The notes: generated from the letters alone by a model not told the origin. Positions 1 through 8,347 are shown, numbered from the stretch's first letter. The stretch: 11,543 bases of DNA from an uncultured Pseudomonadota bacterium (GCA_938004375.1 CALKWH010000135.1:1-11543), one strand, 5' to 3'. Numbers and translations: made by a program.

Positions 1-46
1 AGATCGTATTCGGTGACTGGAGTTCAGACGTGTGCTCTTCCGATCT
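1..46. other. Illumina sequencing adapter (contig-end contamination)
   Basis: Bases 1-4 (AGAT) match the end of the P7 flow-cell sequence, 5-12 (CGTATTCG) sit where the 8-nt index belongs, and 13-46 match the TruSeq read-2 primer beginning GTGACTGGAGTTCAGACG and ending CTCTTCCGATCT. This is synthetic sequence, not genome. Any reading frame that enters it gains false residues; on the + strand it translates to the artefact peptide TGVQTCALPI. Bases 3-46 are the exact reverse complement of 11500-11543. Confidence 0.98.
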
Positions 47-867
47 TGGTGGTGCGCCTTCTGGAACAACAGGTCGTTGGCGGCCCAGAACGCGTTCTGC
101 TTCGCAGCGCAGTTGGCCAGCTTCGCCAACTGGCAGGCCCGCTTGTGGAAGGGCTTGGTGAGCAGCCGGTTGCAAGCCTGGTCCAGAGGGAACTGGTGAT
201 GGACCAGCCGCACGCGCCGGGCGTTCTGCGCCACCAGCCTGCGGACCTCGCGGTGAAACTTGTTGCAGAACGGACACTGGTAATCACTGTACTCGTGGAT
301 GGTCAATTCGGGCGTGGCGGCGCCGATCCAGTGATGTCCGGCCTCGTCGACGCCGGTGTCCAGGCGGGTCCGGTCGGCGATGATCTGCTCGATCTGCCCC
401 ATCCCCTTCATGCGCACGCCGTCGATGAAGTAGGCCGGCGTCGCGTCGAGCTTCATGCGGTTGCCGACCGCCACGTCGTCCTCGACGTGCTTGAGGATCC
501 GCGGATCCGCCATGCACTCCTTCATCTGGTGCTCGTCGAGCCGGAGCTCCAACGACAGACGATAGGCCGAGAAGCGGGTGTTGCGATTGGCGTACATCAG
601 ATCATTGGCCTGCCAGAATTTCCCCTGCCGGGCCGCGCACAGGCTCAACTTGGCGCGCTCACAGGCAGCGAGATGGTAGGGCTCGTCGAGCATGGGGTTG
701 CAGGCCTTGTCCAGCGGATAATTGTAGTGAACGAGCTGGACGGTGTCGGGGTGCCGGGCCACGAGCTCGCGCAGTTGATAGTGGTAGGTCGCGCAGCTCG
801 GGCACTCGAAGTCGCTCCACTCCTGGATCACGACCAGCGGGTGCTCGGCCCCGATCCAGGGATGGCC
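47..867 (-). repeat. Tandem duplication of the DsbA-like domain within the VKOR fusion
   Basis: Codons 215-390 (340-867) and 391-487 (47-339) encode two copies of the same thioredoxin module with a period of 176 residues. Aligned without gaps over the 97 shared residues, about 47 are identical by eye. All five cysteines coincide (236/239/270/283/291 with 412/415/446/459/467). The second copy is cut by the contig end. The divergence argues for an old duplication, not an assembly stutter. Confidence 0.88.
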
Positions 868-1509
868 GTCGTCGGTGATCCCGGTGGGCAGGGTGAGCTC
901 GCCCGCAGGGACCGACTTGGGGACCCAGTAGCGCGGATACCACAGGAAGCCGGCCACGATCAGTCCGACACCCATGACGCCGAGGCCGCCCAGGTGCAGC
1001 GGGTGCCGGAAAAACCAGAGGATCAGGTCCAGCGCGCCCTTGAACGGGTTGATACGGTCCTTCCAGAGCGCCCAGGCGATGAGGCCCAGCATGGAGAAGT
1101 TGAGGAAATACGTGCCGAAGCAGAAGATGCAGATGGACGTGATCTTGGTTATCGAGATATACCCAAGGAGAATGGCCGTGCAGCAGGCGAATCCGACGAA
1201 CCCCAGCAGGTAGACCAGCGGGAGCCTGCGTTCCTTCGCCACGAAGCCGGCGATCACGCCGAGCCCGATGAACAGGTACCCCAGGATGCCCCACACCGAG
1301 ACGGGCAGGAACAGAAACACCGAGTACGGGTTCTCGGCCACCGTCTCGCAGTTGGCCTTCTCGCCGATGGAGCAGACCGAGGAGTCGGCCTGATAGTCGG
1401 CTTGGGTGAAAACCTTGACGTGGAGCACGGTCAGATACACCGCGAAGATCAGACCGAGGATCACGAACGGCGTGAGATAGAGGAAGAGGCGCTTCTGTTT
1501 GTCGATCAT
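47..1509 (-). CDS. VKOR-DsbA fusion: vitamin K epoxide reductase domain plus two tandem DsbA-like thioredoxin domains (3' end missing)
   Basis: Membrane enzyme expected to make protein disulfides in the periplasm by passing electrons from thioredoxin-like domains to quinone, the job DsbB and DsbA share elsewhere. The frame has no stop before the adapter; 487 complete codons are present. The ATG at 1509 follows GGAG by 9 nt. Residues about 8-190 hold a five-helix VKOR domain: loop cysteines Cys46 and Cys54, Ser63 in NPYSVF, and the quinone-side CIFC motif (Cys127, Cys130) at the start of TM4. Residues 215-390 form a DsbA-like domain with CPSC (Cys236, Cys239) and a cis-Pro loop at Thr357-Pro358. 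Residues 391 onward repeat it with CPFC (Cys412, Cys415) and stop at the contig end before the cis-Pro. Each copy has three further cysteines at matching places. Both copies open with GHxWIGA. It lies 104 nt after lolC and may have its own weak promoter. Family assignment is firm; substrates are unknown. Confidence 0.92.
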
Positions 1510-1561
1510 CGGAACGAATCTCCAAAGTGGTTCGCCGCGGGGGGCAACCCGGGACGGCCCA

Positions 1562-1589
1562 ACTTTATTCGGAGGAAAAAGTTAGGCAA
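1562..1589 (-). promoter_or_regulatory. Possible weak internal promoter for the VKOR-DsbA gene
   Basis: On the minus strand TTGCCT (1589-1584) and TAAAGT (1567-1562) are 16 nt apart, each matching the sigma70 consensus at 4 of 6 positions. They lie in the only AT-rich patch of the 104-nt gap between the permease and the VKOR gene. A 6-bp AACTTT/AAAGTT inverted repeat (1561-1566 with 1578-1583) overlaps the spacer, but it has no G+C-rich stem or T-run and does not look like a terminator. Chance occurrence is quite possible. Confidence 0.25.
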
Positions 1590-1613
1590 GCGAAATTTCT
1601 GGTTCATCTTCCA

Positions 1614-3137
1614 TCAATCCTCGGCCGTCAGCCCCTCGATGGGGGAGATGACCGCCGCCTTGTGCGCCGGGTACAATGTAGCCAACAGCGAAAGCATCAG
1701 CGAGGAAAAACTGATGGAGACCACGTCGAACACGCTCACCGACACCGGGATGCGGGCGAACATGAAAATATTTTCGGACATGCGGATGCCCACCACGGCC
1801 AGGTAGGCGCACACGCCCAGGCCCGCCAAAAGGCCGAGCACCAGCCCCAGCACTCCGATGAACACCCCCTGGAGCATGAAGATGGTTCGGATGGAGCGGT
1901 CGGTGGAACCCAGTGCCTTGAGGATCGAGATCTCGGCCTGCTTGTCGATCACCACCATGATCAGGTTCGCAGTGATGCTGAAGGCGGCGACCAGGATGAT
2001 GACCACCAGAATGATAAACATGACGACCTTCTCGAGCTTCATGGCCGAGAACAGCGCGCGGTTCTGGGTCTTCCAGGTGCCCACCACGAACTCGGCGCCC
2101 AGGGCGCGGCGCAGCCCGGCGGCGGTGCGGTCGATGTCGCCCTGGTGGTCGAGGCGCAGCTCCCAGCCGGTGAGTTGGTCCGGGCGCGCCGAGAACTTGC
2201 GGGCGTGCTCGAGGGTGGTGAAGGCATAGCGTAGGTCATATTTGAAATATTTCGTGCTGTAGACGCCGGCCACGCGGAACCGGATCAACTTGGGGACTGG
2301 ACCCGTTGGCGTCATGGTCCCGCGCGGGCTGATCACGTCCACCGTGTGCCCCAGGGAGAGCCCCAGCGTGCGGGCCTGCTCGGCGCTGATGATCACCCCC
2401 GGCAGATCCGCCGGCCAGGGCGGAACGAAAGAGTAGCCGTCCCCGACCGCGGTGTAAGTCCCATAGACGACCTGGGCGTCGAGCCACTTGACCGCGGCCT
2501 CGTGGACCAGGTTGCGCAGGGTGCCCTGCTTCATATGGGGCTCGAGGTCGAAGGTGGGGTTGGTCGGGTCGAGCCCGCGCAAGAGCACGCCCTGGGAGGC
2601 CTCGTAGGCCACGGCCTTGAGCAGGACCTCCTCTTCCATGTAGGGCGCGATGACGGCCTTCACGCCCAGTTGCTCGAGCCCGGCGCGGATCTTCCCGGCC
2701 ACGGGCGCGGCGTCGACGATGCGCTCCTCGTGGGGGCGGGTGATCACGACGTGGGGCGAGAAGCTCACGATCTGCCGCGTCTGCTCGCCCTCGAGGCCAC
2801 CGAGCACGGAGAGCACGACCACCATCGTGGCCGTCCCGAGAAACACGCCGAAGATGGAGATCGTCGAGTACACGTTGAACACGGCCAGGATCAGGGAGAA
2901 CAGGAACACCGCCGCGCCCAGGGACACCGAGATGAGCCCGGTGTAATAGCAGGCGGCGCGGGGCAAAAAGGACAGGAACCCGGGGCGCGGGCCGAAGGTC
3001 CCCGCCGCGAACAGGAGGGCCGGGCCCAGCGCCAGCAGCGCGACGGCGACCAGGAGCACCATCCAGTGCGAGCGCTCGGCCCGCAGGTAGCGAAAGGCCA
3101 CCGTGCTCTCGAAGGCGCCCGCGGACTTGGCGTTCAT
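1614..3137 (-). CDS. lolC: LolC/LolE-family lipoprotein-releasing ABC transporter permease with an extra N-terminal membrane hairpin
   Basis: Inner-membrane permease of the LolCDE type, which with the ATPase LolD extracts mature lipoproteins for transfer to the outer membrane. It has 507 residues against about 400-415 for typical LolC/E. The family start motif FRYLRA is at residues 15-20, and the first conserved helix (STISIFGVFLG..VVVLSVLGG) lies at 91-114. Between them is an insertion of about 70 residues containing two extra predicted helices (about 24-46 and 68-90). A periplasmic domain follows (about 120-365). Then come helices at 371-393, 421-447 and 472-489, with the family signatures DKQAEISILKALG (398-410) and LYPAHKAAVISPIEGL (488-503). 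The ATG overlaps the prfB stop as ATGA, with AAGGG just upstream. No lolD is visible next to it; the following gene is the VKOR fusion. LolC versus LolE cannot be told apart. A general FtsX/MacB-type permease is the alternative, less likely given the C-terminal motifs. Confidence 0.88.
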   Translation of the reverse strand: MNAKSAGAFESTVAFRYLRAERSHWMVLLVAVALLALGPALLFAAGTFGPRPGFLSFLPRAACYYTGLISVSLGAAVFLFSLILAVFNVYSTISIFGVFLGTATMVVVLSVLGGLEGEQTRQIVSFSPHVVITRPHEERIVDAAPVAGKIRAGLEQLGVKAVIAPYMEEEVLLKAVAYEASQGVLLRGLDPTNPTFDLEPHMKQGTLRNLVHEAAVKWLDAQVVYGTYTAVGDGYSFVPPWPADLPGVIISAEQARTLGLSLGHTVDVISPRGTMTPTGPVPKLIRFRVAGVYSTKYFKYDLRYAFTTLEHARKFSARPDQLTGWELRLDHQGDIDRTAAGLRRALGAEFVVGTWKTQNRALFSAMKLEKVVMFIILVVIILVAAFSITANLIMVVIDKQAEISILKALGSTDRSIRTIFMLQGVFIGVLGLVLGLLAGLGVCAYLAVVGIRMSENIFMFARIPVSVSVFDVVSISFSSLMLSLLATLYPAHKAAVISPIEGLTAED

Positions 3138-4249
3138 GCGCCCTTCTCTTCCTGCTGCTGCACGAGCAACGCGGTGATGAAGGGCTGCAGGTCGCCGTCG
3201 AGGACGCCGTCGACGTTGCCGATCTTGAGCTCGGTGCGGTGATCCGAGACCAGCCGGTAAGGGGCGAGCACGTAGGAGCGGATCTGAGAGCCGAAGTCAA
3301 TCTTCTGCTTCTGCCCGATGATGCCCTCCATGCGCTCCTCCTGTTCGCGCTGCTTGAGCTGGTACAACTGCGAGCGCAGCATGCGCATGGCCGTGGCCTT
3401 GTTCTGGAACTGGCTGCGCTCGTTCTGGCAGGCGGCCACGCAGCCGGTGGGCAGATGCGTGAGGCGCACGGCGCTCTCGGTCTTGTTCACGTGCTGCCCG
3501 CCGGCCCCCGAGGAACGGTACACGTCCACGCGCAGATCCTCGTCGCGGATCTCGATCTCGATGGTGTCGTCGAGGTCGGGGGTCACCAGCACGCTGGCGA
3601 AGGCCGTGTGCCGCCGCGCGTTGGCGTCGAACGGGGAGATGCGCACCAGCCGGTGCACGCCGGACTCGGCCTTGAGGTACCCGTAGGCGTAGGGCCCCTC
3701 GATGAGGATCGAGCAGTTCATGATGCCGGCCTCGGCGCCTTGGTTGACGTCGAGGAGGGTTGCCGAAAAGCCCATGCGCTGGGCGTAGCGCAGGTACATG
3801 CGCTGGAGCATCTCCGCCCAGTCCATGGCATCCACGCCCCCGGCTCCGGCGTTAATGTTCACCAGCGCGTTCTGGGTGTCCAGTTCACCCGAGAGCATCT
3901 GCTGCAGCTCGTGCTTGGCCAGCTTCTCATCGACCTGCTGCAGGGCCTCCCAGCCCTCGAGGAGCACGGCGTCGTCCTTCTCCTCCTTGGCCATCTCGAT
4001 GAGGGTGGACGCGTCTTCGAAGGCGCGCGCGACGTCGCCATAGCGGTCCAGCCGGCTCTTGCACTCGGCGATCTCCTTGAGGGTGGTCTGGGCCCGCTCC
4101 TTCTGGTTCCAGAAGTCGGCCTCGAGCGTCATGGCCTCGAGCTCGGCGGCCCGGTCCCGGGCGTCCTTCACCCGCAGCAGGCGCTCGAGCTTCTCGACCC
4201 GGTCCTTGACGTTCGTCAGCAGCGCGTTGATCTCATAATTGTCGGGCAC
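3134..4249 (-). CDS. prfB: Peptide chain release factor 2 (RF2)
   Basis: Class I release factor that reads UGA and UAA in the ribosomal A site and triggers hydrolysis of the finished peptide. It is full length at 371 residues. The stop-codon recognition tripeptide SPF is at 205-207 and the catalytic GGQ at 250-252, the same numbering as in E. coli RF2. The flanking SGAGGQHVNKTESAVRLTH is characteristic, and residue 246 is Ser where E. coli strains have Ala or Thr. SPF rather than a PxT motif separates it from RF1. The start is GTG at 4249, supported by AAGGAGGCGAC just upstream. The frame is open throughout residues 15-40, so the UGA-dependent +1 frameshift that autoregulates RF2 in many bacteria is absent. 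It ends in an ATGA overlap with the LolC-type permease and begins 69 nt after the antiporter. The identification is secure. Confidence 0.98.
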   Translation of the reverse strand: MPDNYEINALLTNVKDRVEKLERLLRVKDARDRAAELEAMTLEADFWNQKERAQTTLKEIAECKSRLDRYGDVARAFEDASTLIEMAKEEKDDAVLLEGWEALQQVDEKLAKHELQQMLSGELDTQNALVNINAGAGGVDAMDWAEMLQRMYLRYAQRMGFSATLLDVNQGAEAGIMNCSILIEGPYAYGYLKAESGVHRLVRISPFDANARRHTAFASVLVTPDLDDTIEIEIRDEDLRVDVYRSSGAGGQHVNKTESAVRLTHLPTGCVAACQNERSQFQNKATAMRMLRSQLYQLKQREQEERMEGIIGQKQKIDFGSQIRSYVLAPYRLVSDHRTELKIGNVDGVLDGDLQPFITALLVQQQEEKGA

Positions 4250-4318
4250 CGTCGCCTCCTTCGCCCAGAAGCGGCTTTTAGCAGAAAAAACCAGCGTAAA
4301 CCATGGAAAAATCCGGCC

Positions 4319-5263
4319 TCAGAACGCCACCAGGTACCCCGTGTACGCGGCGTAGCCCAGAATCAGGAGCACGCCCTCGACCCTGGAGATGCGGCGCCGG
4401 GTCAGCATGAACAGGCCGAACAACACCGCAAATGCCACCATGGCGCCCAGATCGATCTGCAGGGCGCGGCCGCCGGGCACGGTGATGGCGTGGATCAACG
4501 CGCTCACCCCGAGCACGAAGATGATGTTGAAGATGTTCGACCCCAGGATGTTCCCCAGGGCCATGCCGGACTGCTTGCGCCAGGCGGCCATCAGGCTCGC
4601 CGCCAGCTCGGGCAGCGAAGTACCCACTGCCACCACCGTAAGACCGATGACCCGCTCGGACATCCCGAAAGCGCCGGCCAGCTCCACCGCGCCCATGACG
4701 CCCAGGCGTCCGCCGCCCACGAGCCCGGCCAGCCCTAGAACAATCAGGGCCACCTGTTTCGGGCGGGACATGGAGGCGTCGATCTCGGCCGCCTCGGCGC
4801 CCTCGTCGGCTTTGCCCCGCGTGGAGAGGACCAGGAAGACCGTGTAGGCGATCCCGGCCAGGAACAGGACCGCGCCCTCGACGCGGCTGATGGAGCCGTC
4901 AGTCAGGAAAAAGATGAACAAACCAGTCACGACGGCCAGGATCGGGAAGTCCCGGCGCAAAAAGGAGCGCTCCACCGGCAGCGGTCGGAACAGCGCGGTG
5001 AGGCCGATGATCAGGCCGATGTTGGCGATGTTGGAGCCGATCACGTTGCCCAAGGCGATCTCCGGGTTCCCCGAGATCGCCGACACCGTGCTCACCGTCA
5101 TCTCGGGCAGGGAGGTGCCGTAGGCGATGACCGTGAGCCCGATGACCGAGGCCGAGAGACCGACCTGCAGGGCCAGCGCCGAGGCCCCGGCGATGAGCCA
5201 GTTCGCGGAGATCGCCAGGAGCGCGAAGCCGCCGATCAGTTCCAGCACGGAGAGCCATAGCAT
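4319..5263 (-). CDS. Calcium/sodium antiporter of the CaCA superfamily (YrbG-like)
   Basis: Inner-membrane cation/Ca2+ exchanger, 314 residues, about ten predicted helices in two inverted halves. Each half carries an alpha repeat lining the ion path. The first has GTSLPEMTVS (49-58) and GNVIGSNIANI (72-82); the second has GTSLPELAAS (214-223) and GNILGSNIFNI (237-247). The acidic residue in each GTSLPE motif is the family ion-binding Glu. A charged loop (about 147-169, rich in Glu, Asp and Lys) joins the halves. Length and layout match E. coli YrbG and the archaeal NCX_Mj. The ATG at 5263 has GAGGTG six nt upstream and lies 9 nt after the tatD stop, so it is cotranscribed. Which ion drives exchange (Na+, H+ or K+) cannot be read from the sequence. 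No functional link to its neighbours is evident. Confidence 0.93.
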   Translation of the reverse strand: MLWLSVLELIGGFALLAISANWLIAGASALALQVGLSASVIGLTVIAYGTSLPEMTVSTVSAISGNPEIALGNVIGSNIANIGLIIGLTALFRPLPVERSFLRRDFPILAVVTGLFIFFLTDGSISRVEGAVLFLAGIAYTVFLVLSTRGKADEGAEAAEIDASMSRPKQVALIVLGLAGLVGGGRLGVMGAVELAGAFGMSERVIGLTVVAVGTSLPELAASLMAAWRKQSGMALGNILGSNIFNIIFVLGVSALIHAITVPGGRALQIDLGAMVAFAVLFGLFMLTRRRISRVEGVLLILGYAAYTGYLVAF

Positions 5264-5272
5264 GGCGTCACC

Positions 5273-6070
5273 TCATCCTTCCAGGTCCAGGGCGCCCCCG
5301 CGGGCGGCCAGCGCCCGGTGCGCGTTGTCCCAGGCCGCCGCCGCCAGCGTCTCCGGCGTCTCGCCGCGCAGGGCGGCGAGCTCGAGGAGGGTGTCGCAGA
5401 CGTGGGCGGGCTCGCAGGTGCGGCCCCGGTGGGCGCGGGGCGCGAGATAGGGAGCGTCGGTCTCCACCAGCAGCCGGTCGGCGGGAACGAAACGGGCGGC
5501 CTCGCGGACCTCGACGGCCTTGGGAAACGTGACGATCCCGGAGAAACTGACGAAGAAGTCCAGGTCCAGATACCGGGCGGCCGTGGCCGCGTCCCCGGTG
5601 AAGCAGTGGACGACGGAGCCGGGCAGCGCCGGATGTTCGCGCAGCAGCGCGAGGGTGTCCTCGTGGGCCTCGCGGACGTGGAGCACCACCGGGAGCCCGA
5701 CCGAGCGCGCCCGGTCGAGCTGGTCGGCGAACACCGCGCGCTGCGTGTCCCGCGGGGAGAAGTCGTAGTGGTAGTCCAGCCCGATCTCACCCCAGGCCAC
5801 CAGGTGCGGCTCTAGGGCTGCGGCGCCCACCGCGTCGAGGAACTCCGGGGTCGCCTGGGCCGCGTTGTGCGGGTGAATCCCGGCGATGACGGTGATCCCC
5901 GGCGTGGCGGCGGCGAAGGCCAGCGTGCGCGCGAGCTCGGCGGGATCCGGCCCAAGGGCGGGCACGGTGACGCGCAGGACGCCGGCGGCGCGGGCGCGGG
6001 CGAGGACCGCCGGCAGCTGCCCCTCGAGGGCGGGGAACAGCAGGTGCGCATGGGTGTCGTGGAGCCTCAT
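5273..6070 (-). CDS. tatD: TatD-family metal-dependent DNase/hydrolase
   Basis: Cytoplasmic TIM-barrel nuclease of the amidohydrolase superfamily; characterised members are 3'-5' DNases acting on single-stranded DNA and RNA. The length of 265 residues is normal. Metal ligands are all visible: DTHAH (His7, His9), GEIGLDYH (Glu95), HVREA (His131), HCFTG (His155) and the catalytic Asp205 in LVETDAPYLAP. The frame is open further upstream, but the ATG at 6070 gives the canonical MRLHDTHAH start and overlaps the HEAT gene stop as ATGA. The GGGGGCGACGG before it is only a weak ribosome site, so reinitiation after the HEAT gene is likely. TatD is often found near holB and metG in other bacteria, which fits this cluster. 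Confidence 0.95.
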   Translation of the reverse strand: MRLHDTHAHLLFPALEGQLPAVLARARAAGVLRVTVPALGPDPAELARTLAFAAATPGITVIAGIHPHNAAQATPEFLDAVGAAALEPHLVAWGEIGLDYHYDFSPRDTQRAVFADQLDRARSVGLPVVLHVREAHEDTLALLREHPALPGSVVHCFTGDAATAARYLDLDFFVSFSGIVTFPKAVEVREAARFVPADRLLVETDAPYLAPRAHRGRTCEPAHVCDTLLELAALRGETPETLAAAAWDNAHRALAARGGALDLEG

Positions 6071-7059
6071 GGGCCGTCGCCCCCAGCGGTGGCGTCGAGG
6101 GACGCCAGGGCGTCCCGGGCCGTCTCGGCCTCCTGGGAGTCCGGGCGGCGGTCCCTCAGGGCGGCGAGCGGCTCCCGGGCCCAGGCGGCCCCCGTGAGCC
6201 CCAGGCAATGGATGGCCCAGACGCGGGTCTCGAAGGAGAACGCCCGGGTCTTGGCGATCAGGAGCGGCCGGGCGCGGTCGTCTCCGAGGCGGGCCAGAAG
6301 CGCCCCCAACTGGAGCCTCTGCAGCGTGGACTGGAACACACGCCCGTAAAGCCGCTCGATGTCTGGGCGGACGACCGGGTCCGCGAGCGCGCACAACTGG
6401 GTGAGCGCGTCGGTGAACATGTCGTTGCGGTTCAAGAATGGCACCAGCAGCGCGGCGGAGCCGTCGGCGCCCACGCGGGCCAGGGACATGGCGGCCTCGA
6501 AGCGGACCTCCTCATCGCCGTCCTCGGCCACCGCGCGGCGCAGCGCCTCCACGGGGACCGGCTCGAGCTCGCCCAGGGCCGACGCCACGTTGGCGCGCAC
6601 CCGGGGATCGGCGTCCGAGCGCAGCATCTCCTGGAACCGGGGCGACAGGTCGTTCAGCCCTTTCTCGGCGGCCGAGAGCACGGCCTGGTAGCGCACGGCC
6701 GCGTCGGTGTCGGACACCAGCGCGCGCAGGCGGTCCGAGGCGTCCGGATCCGGCACCGCGGCCAGCGCCATGACCGCCGGCTCGCGCACCAGGGGGGAAG
6801 AGTCCTCGAGGGCACCGTGGATGGCGTCGATCAGCGGCAGCTCGAGCTTCTGCTCGAGGATGGAGTACAGCGCGAAGGAGCGCACCGACACGTCGAGGTC
6901 GGTGGCGGCCTTCTCGAGCAGGCGATGGAGCTCGGGGAAGTCCGGCTCCACGCGGCCCAGCTCGCGGGCGGCGGCGGCGCGCACGCGGGGGGTCGGATCC
7001 GCGAGGTCGCGTACAATGGCCTGCTGGGTGCGGGGCGGCTGGCGGAAGAACAAGCTCAT
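6067..7059 (-). CDS. HEAT-repeat protein of unknown specific function
   Basis: A 330-residue soluble protein, with no signal peptide or membrane segment, made almost entirely of HEAT-like helical pairs. Repeat units are recognised by the D-x-x-x-x-V-R-x-x-A pattern: DPTPRVRAAA (21-30), DLDVSVRSFA (54-63), DSSPLVREPA (86-95), DTDAAVRYQA (117-126), DADPRVRANV (149-158) and GDEEVRFEAA (181-190). More degenerate units reach about residue 320. Such solenoids usually serve as protein-binding scaffolds. No lyase-type catalytic motif was seen. The ATG at 7059 overlaps the PSP1 stop as ATGA and the gene ends in another ATGA overlap with tatD, so it is coupled on both sides. Longer upstream readings of the same frame run into the PSP1 gene and lack support. 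Context suggests a partner of the PSP1 protein, the clamp loader or TatD, but this is only inference. Confidence 0.85.
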   Translation of the reverse strand: MSLFFRQPPRTQQAIVRDLADPTPRVRAAAARELGRVEPDFPELHRLLEKAATDLDVSVRSFALYSILEQKLELPLIDAIHGALEDSSPLVREPAVMALAAVPDPDASDRLRALVSDTDAAVRYQAVLSAAEKGLNDLSPRFQEMLRSDADPRVRANVASALGELEPVPVEALRRAVAEDGDEEVRFEAAMSLARVGADGSAALLVPFLNRNDMFTDALTQLCALADPVVRPDIERLYGRVFQSTLQRLQLGALLARLGDDRARPLLIAKTRAFSFETRVWAIHCLGLTGAAWAREPLAALRDRRPDSQEAETARDALASLDATAGGDGP

Positions 7060-8347
7060 GACGGATCTGGCTCCACTCCGGGGCCGTCGTCCTCCGGTCC
7101 GTCGGCCACGGGCTCCGGCGTGGGCTCGGCTGCCGCCTGCTCGGCGCGCATGGCCAGGATCTGCTCGCGGGTGAAGGTCTCCATGGGACCGTCCTCGAGG
7201 AGCACGCGGATCTGCCCGGTGAGCAGGTTCACGTCCAGCACGCGCCCGATCCCGTGGGGGGTCTCGATCTTCTTGCCCAGCTTGGGCATCCCCTGGCGCA
7301 GCTCCTGGTAGAACTCCTGCTCGTAGGCCAGGCAACACTTCAGGCGGTTGCACTGGCCGGACACGCTCTGGGGGTTGAGCACCAGGTTCTGGTCCTTGGC
7401 CATGCGGATGGACACCGGCAGGAACTTGTTCAGGTGGGACGAACAGCACAACTCCTTGCCGCAGATCCCGAGGCCGCCGGTGATGCGGGAGTCGTCCCGG
7501 GGGCCCATCTGGCGCATCTCGATGCGCATGGAGAAGCGGGCTGCCAGATCTCGCACCAGGCGCCGGAAGTCCACGCGGGAGTCCGACGTGAAGTAGAACA
7601 TCATCTTGTCGCCCGAGGACAGCACGAACACGTAGAACAGTTTCATGTCCAGGTCGAGCTGGCGGATCCGCTGCCCGGCGTAGGTGAACGCCTCGGTGGC
7701 GACCCTGCGGTGCTTCTCGAAGACGCCGCGATCCTCGGGTGCGGCCAGCTGGACCACCCGCCGGGGGTGCTCGGTGCGCCCGCGGGTGATCAGCCGCGTC
7801 GGGGTCGCGACCTCGCCAAAGAAGCGTCCCTTCTCGGTCTCGACGAGCACTTCGTCGCCGGGCTGCAGCGGCCCGAGCTCGGAATGGAACTCGTTCACCT
7901 TCGGGGGCACGCCCCAGCGCACGTGCACGGCGTACAAGTAGGCGGCGGCGGGATCCGGTTTGTAGCCGGGGGACAGATCGGCGAACAGGTCGTCCCCGAA
8001 GGGGTCCGCCTCGCCCACGGGGGCCGGGACGTCGTAGCCCCCATAGTTGTCGGGGGTGAACGTCTCGGGACCCTCGTCATGGCCGTACTGGACCAGCTCC
8101 ACGGCTGGCCGACCGCGATGGGCCGGGGTCTCGTGCCCCTGACGCCTGCGCCGCGCGGCCGAGGGGCTGTCCGACGCCGGTGCGGCGGGAGTGCCGGGCG
8201 CGGCCGGGGCGTCGTCGTCGTCGTCCGTGCGCGGGGCGGCGCCGGACGGCGGGGCCGGCGGGTTGCGGGGACGCGGGTCGGCGCCTCCGTGTGCGCCACC
8301 CTGGGCGGCGCCGCCATGGGCGGGGTGTCTGCGATGGGGTCTGCGGG

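Noticed and set aside
659..1525. Minus-strand frame of 288 codons with a TTG start overlapping the VKOR gene
   Set aside because: It is a shifted frame of the VKOR-DsbA gene, Arg/Pro-rich and without motifs, while the neighbouring frame gives clear VKOR and DsbA signatures.
1561..1583. Inverted repeat AACTTT/AAAGTT as a transcription terminator after lolC
   Set aside because: The stem is short and AT-rich with an 11-nt loop and no following T-run.
13..1806. Long + strand open frame of about 600 codons, and others on the + strand such as 3239-4738 and 7254-8669
   Set aside because: They lie antisense to well-supported genes, have no recognisable domains and arise from the high G+C third positions; the first even begins inside the adapter.
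4170..4249. Programmed +1 frameshift in prfB
   Set aside because: No in-frame TGA or slippery CTT-TGA was found in the N-terminal coding region; the frame is continuous from the GTG.
4250..4318. Terminator or internal promoter in the 69-nt gap before prfB
   Set aside because: The gap is AT-rich with T-runs on the minus strand, but no G+C-rich hairpin precedes them and no pair of promoter boxes is properly spaced.
6071..6394. Upstream extension of the TatD frame
   Set aside because: It lies inside the HEAT gene; the ATG at 6070 gives the canonical TatD N-terminus and an ATGA overlap.
7060..7449. Upstream extension of the HEAT-protein frame
   Set aside because: The extra part is Pro/Arg-rich noise within the conserved PSP1 core coding region.
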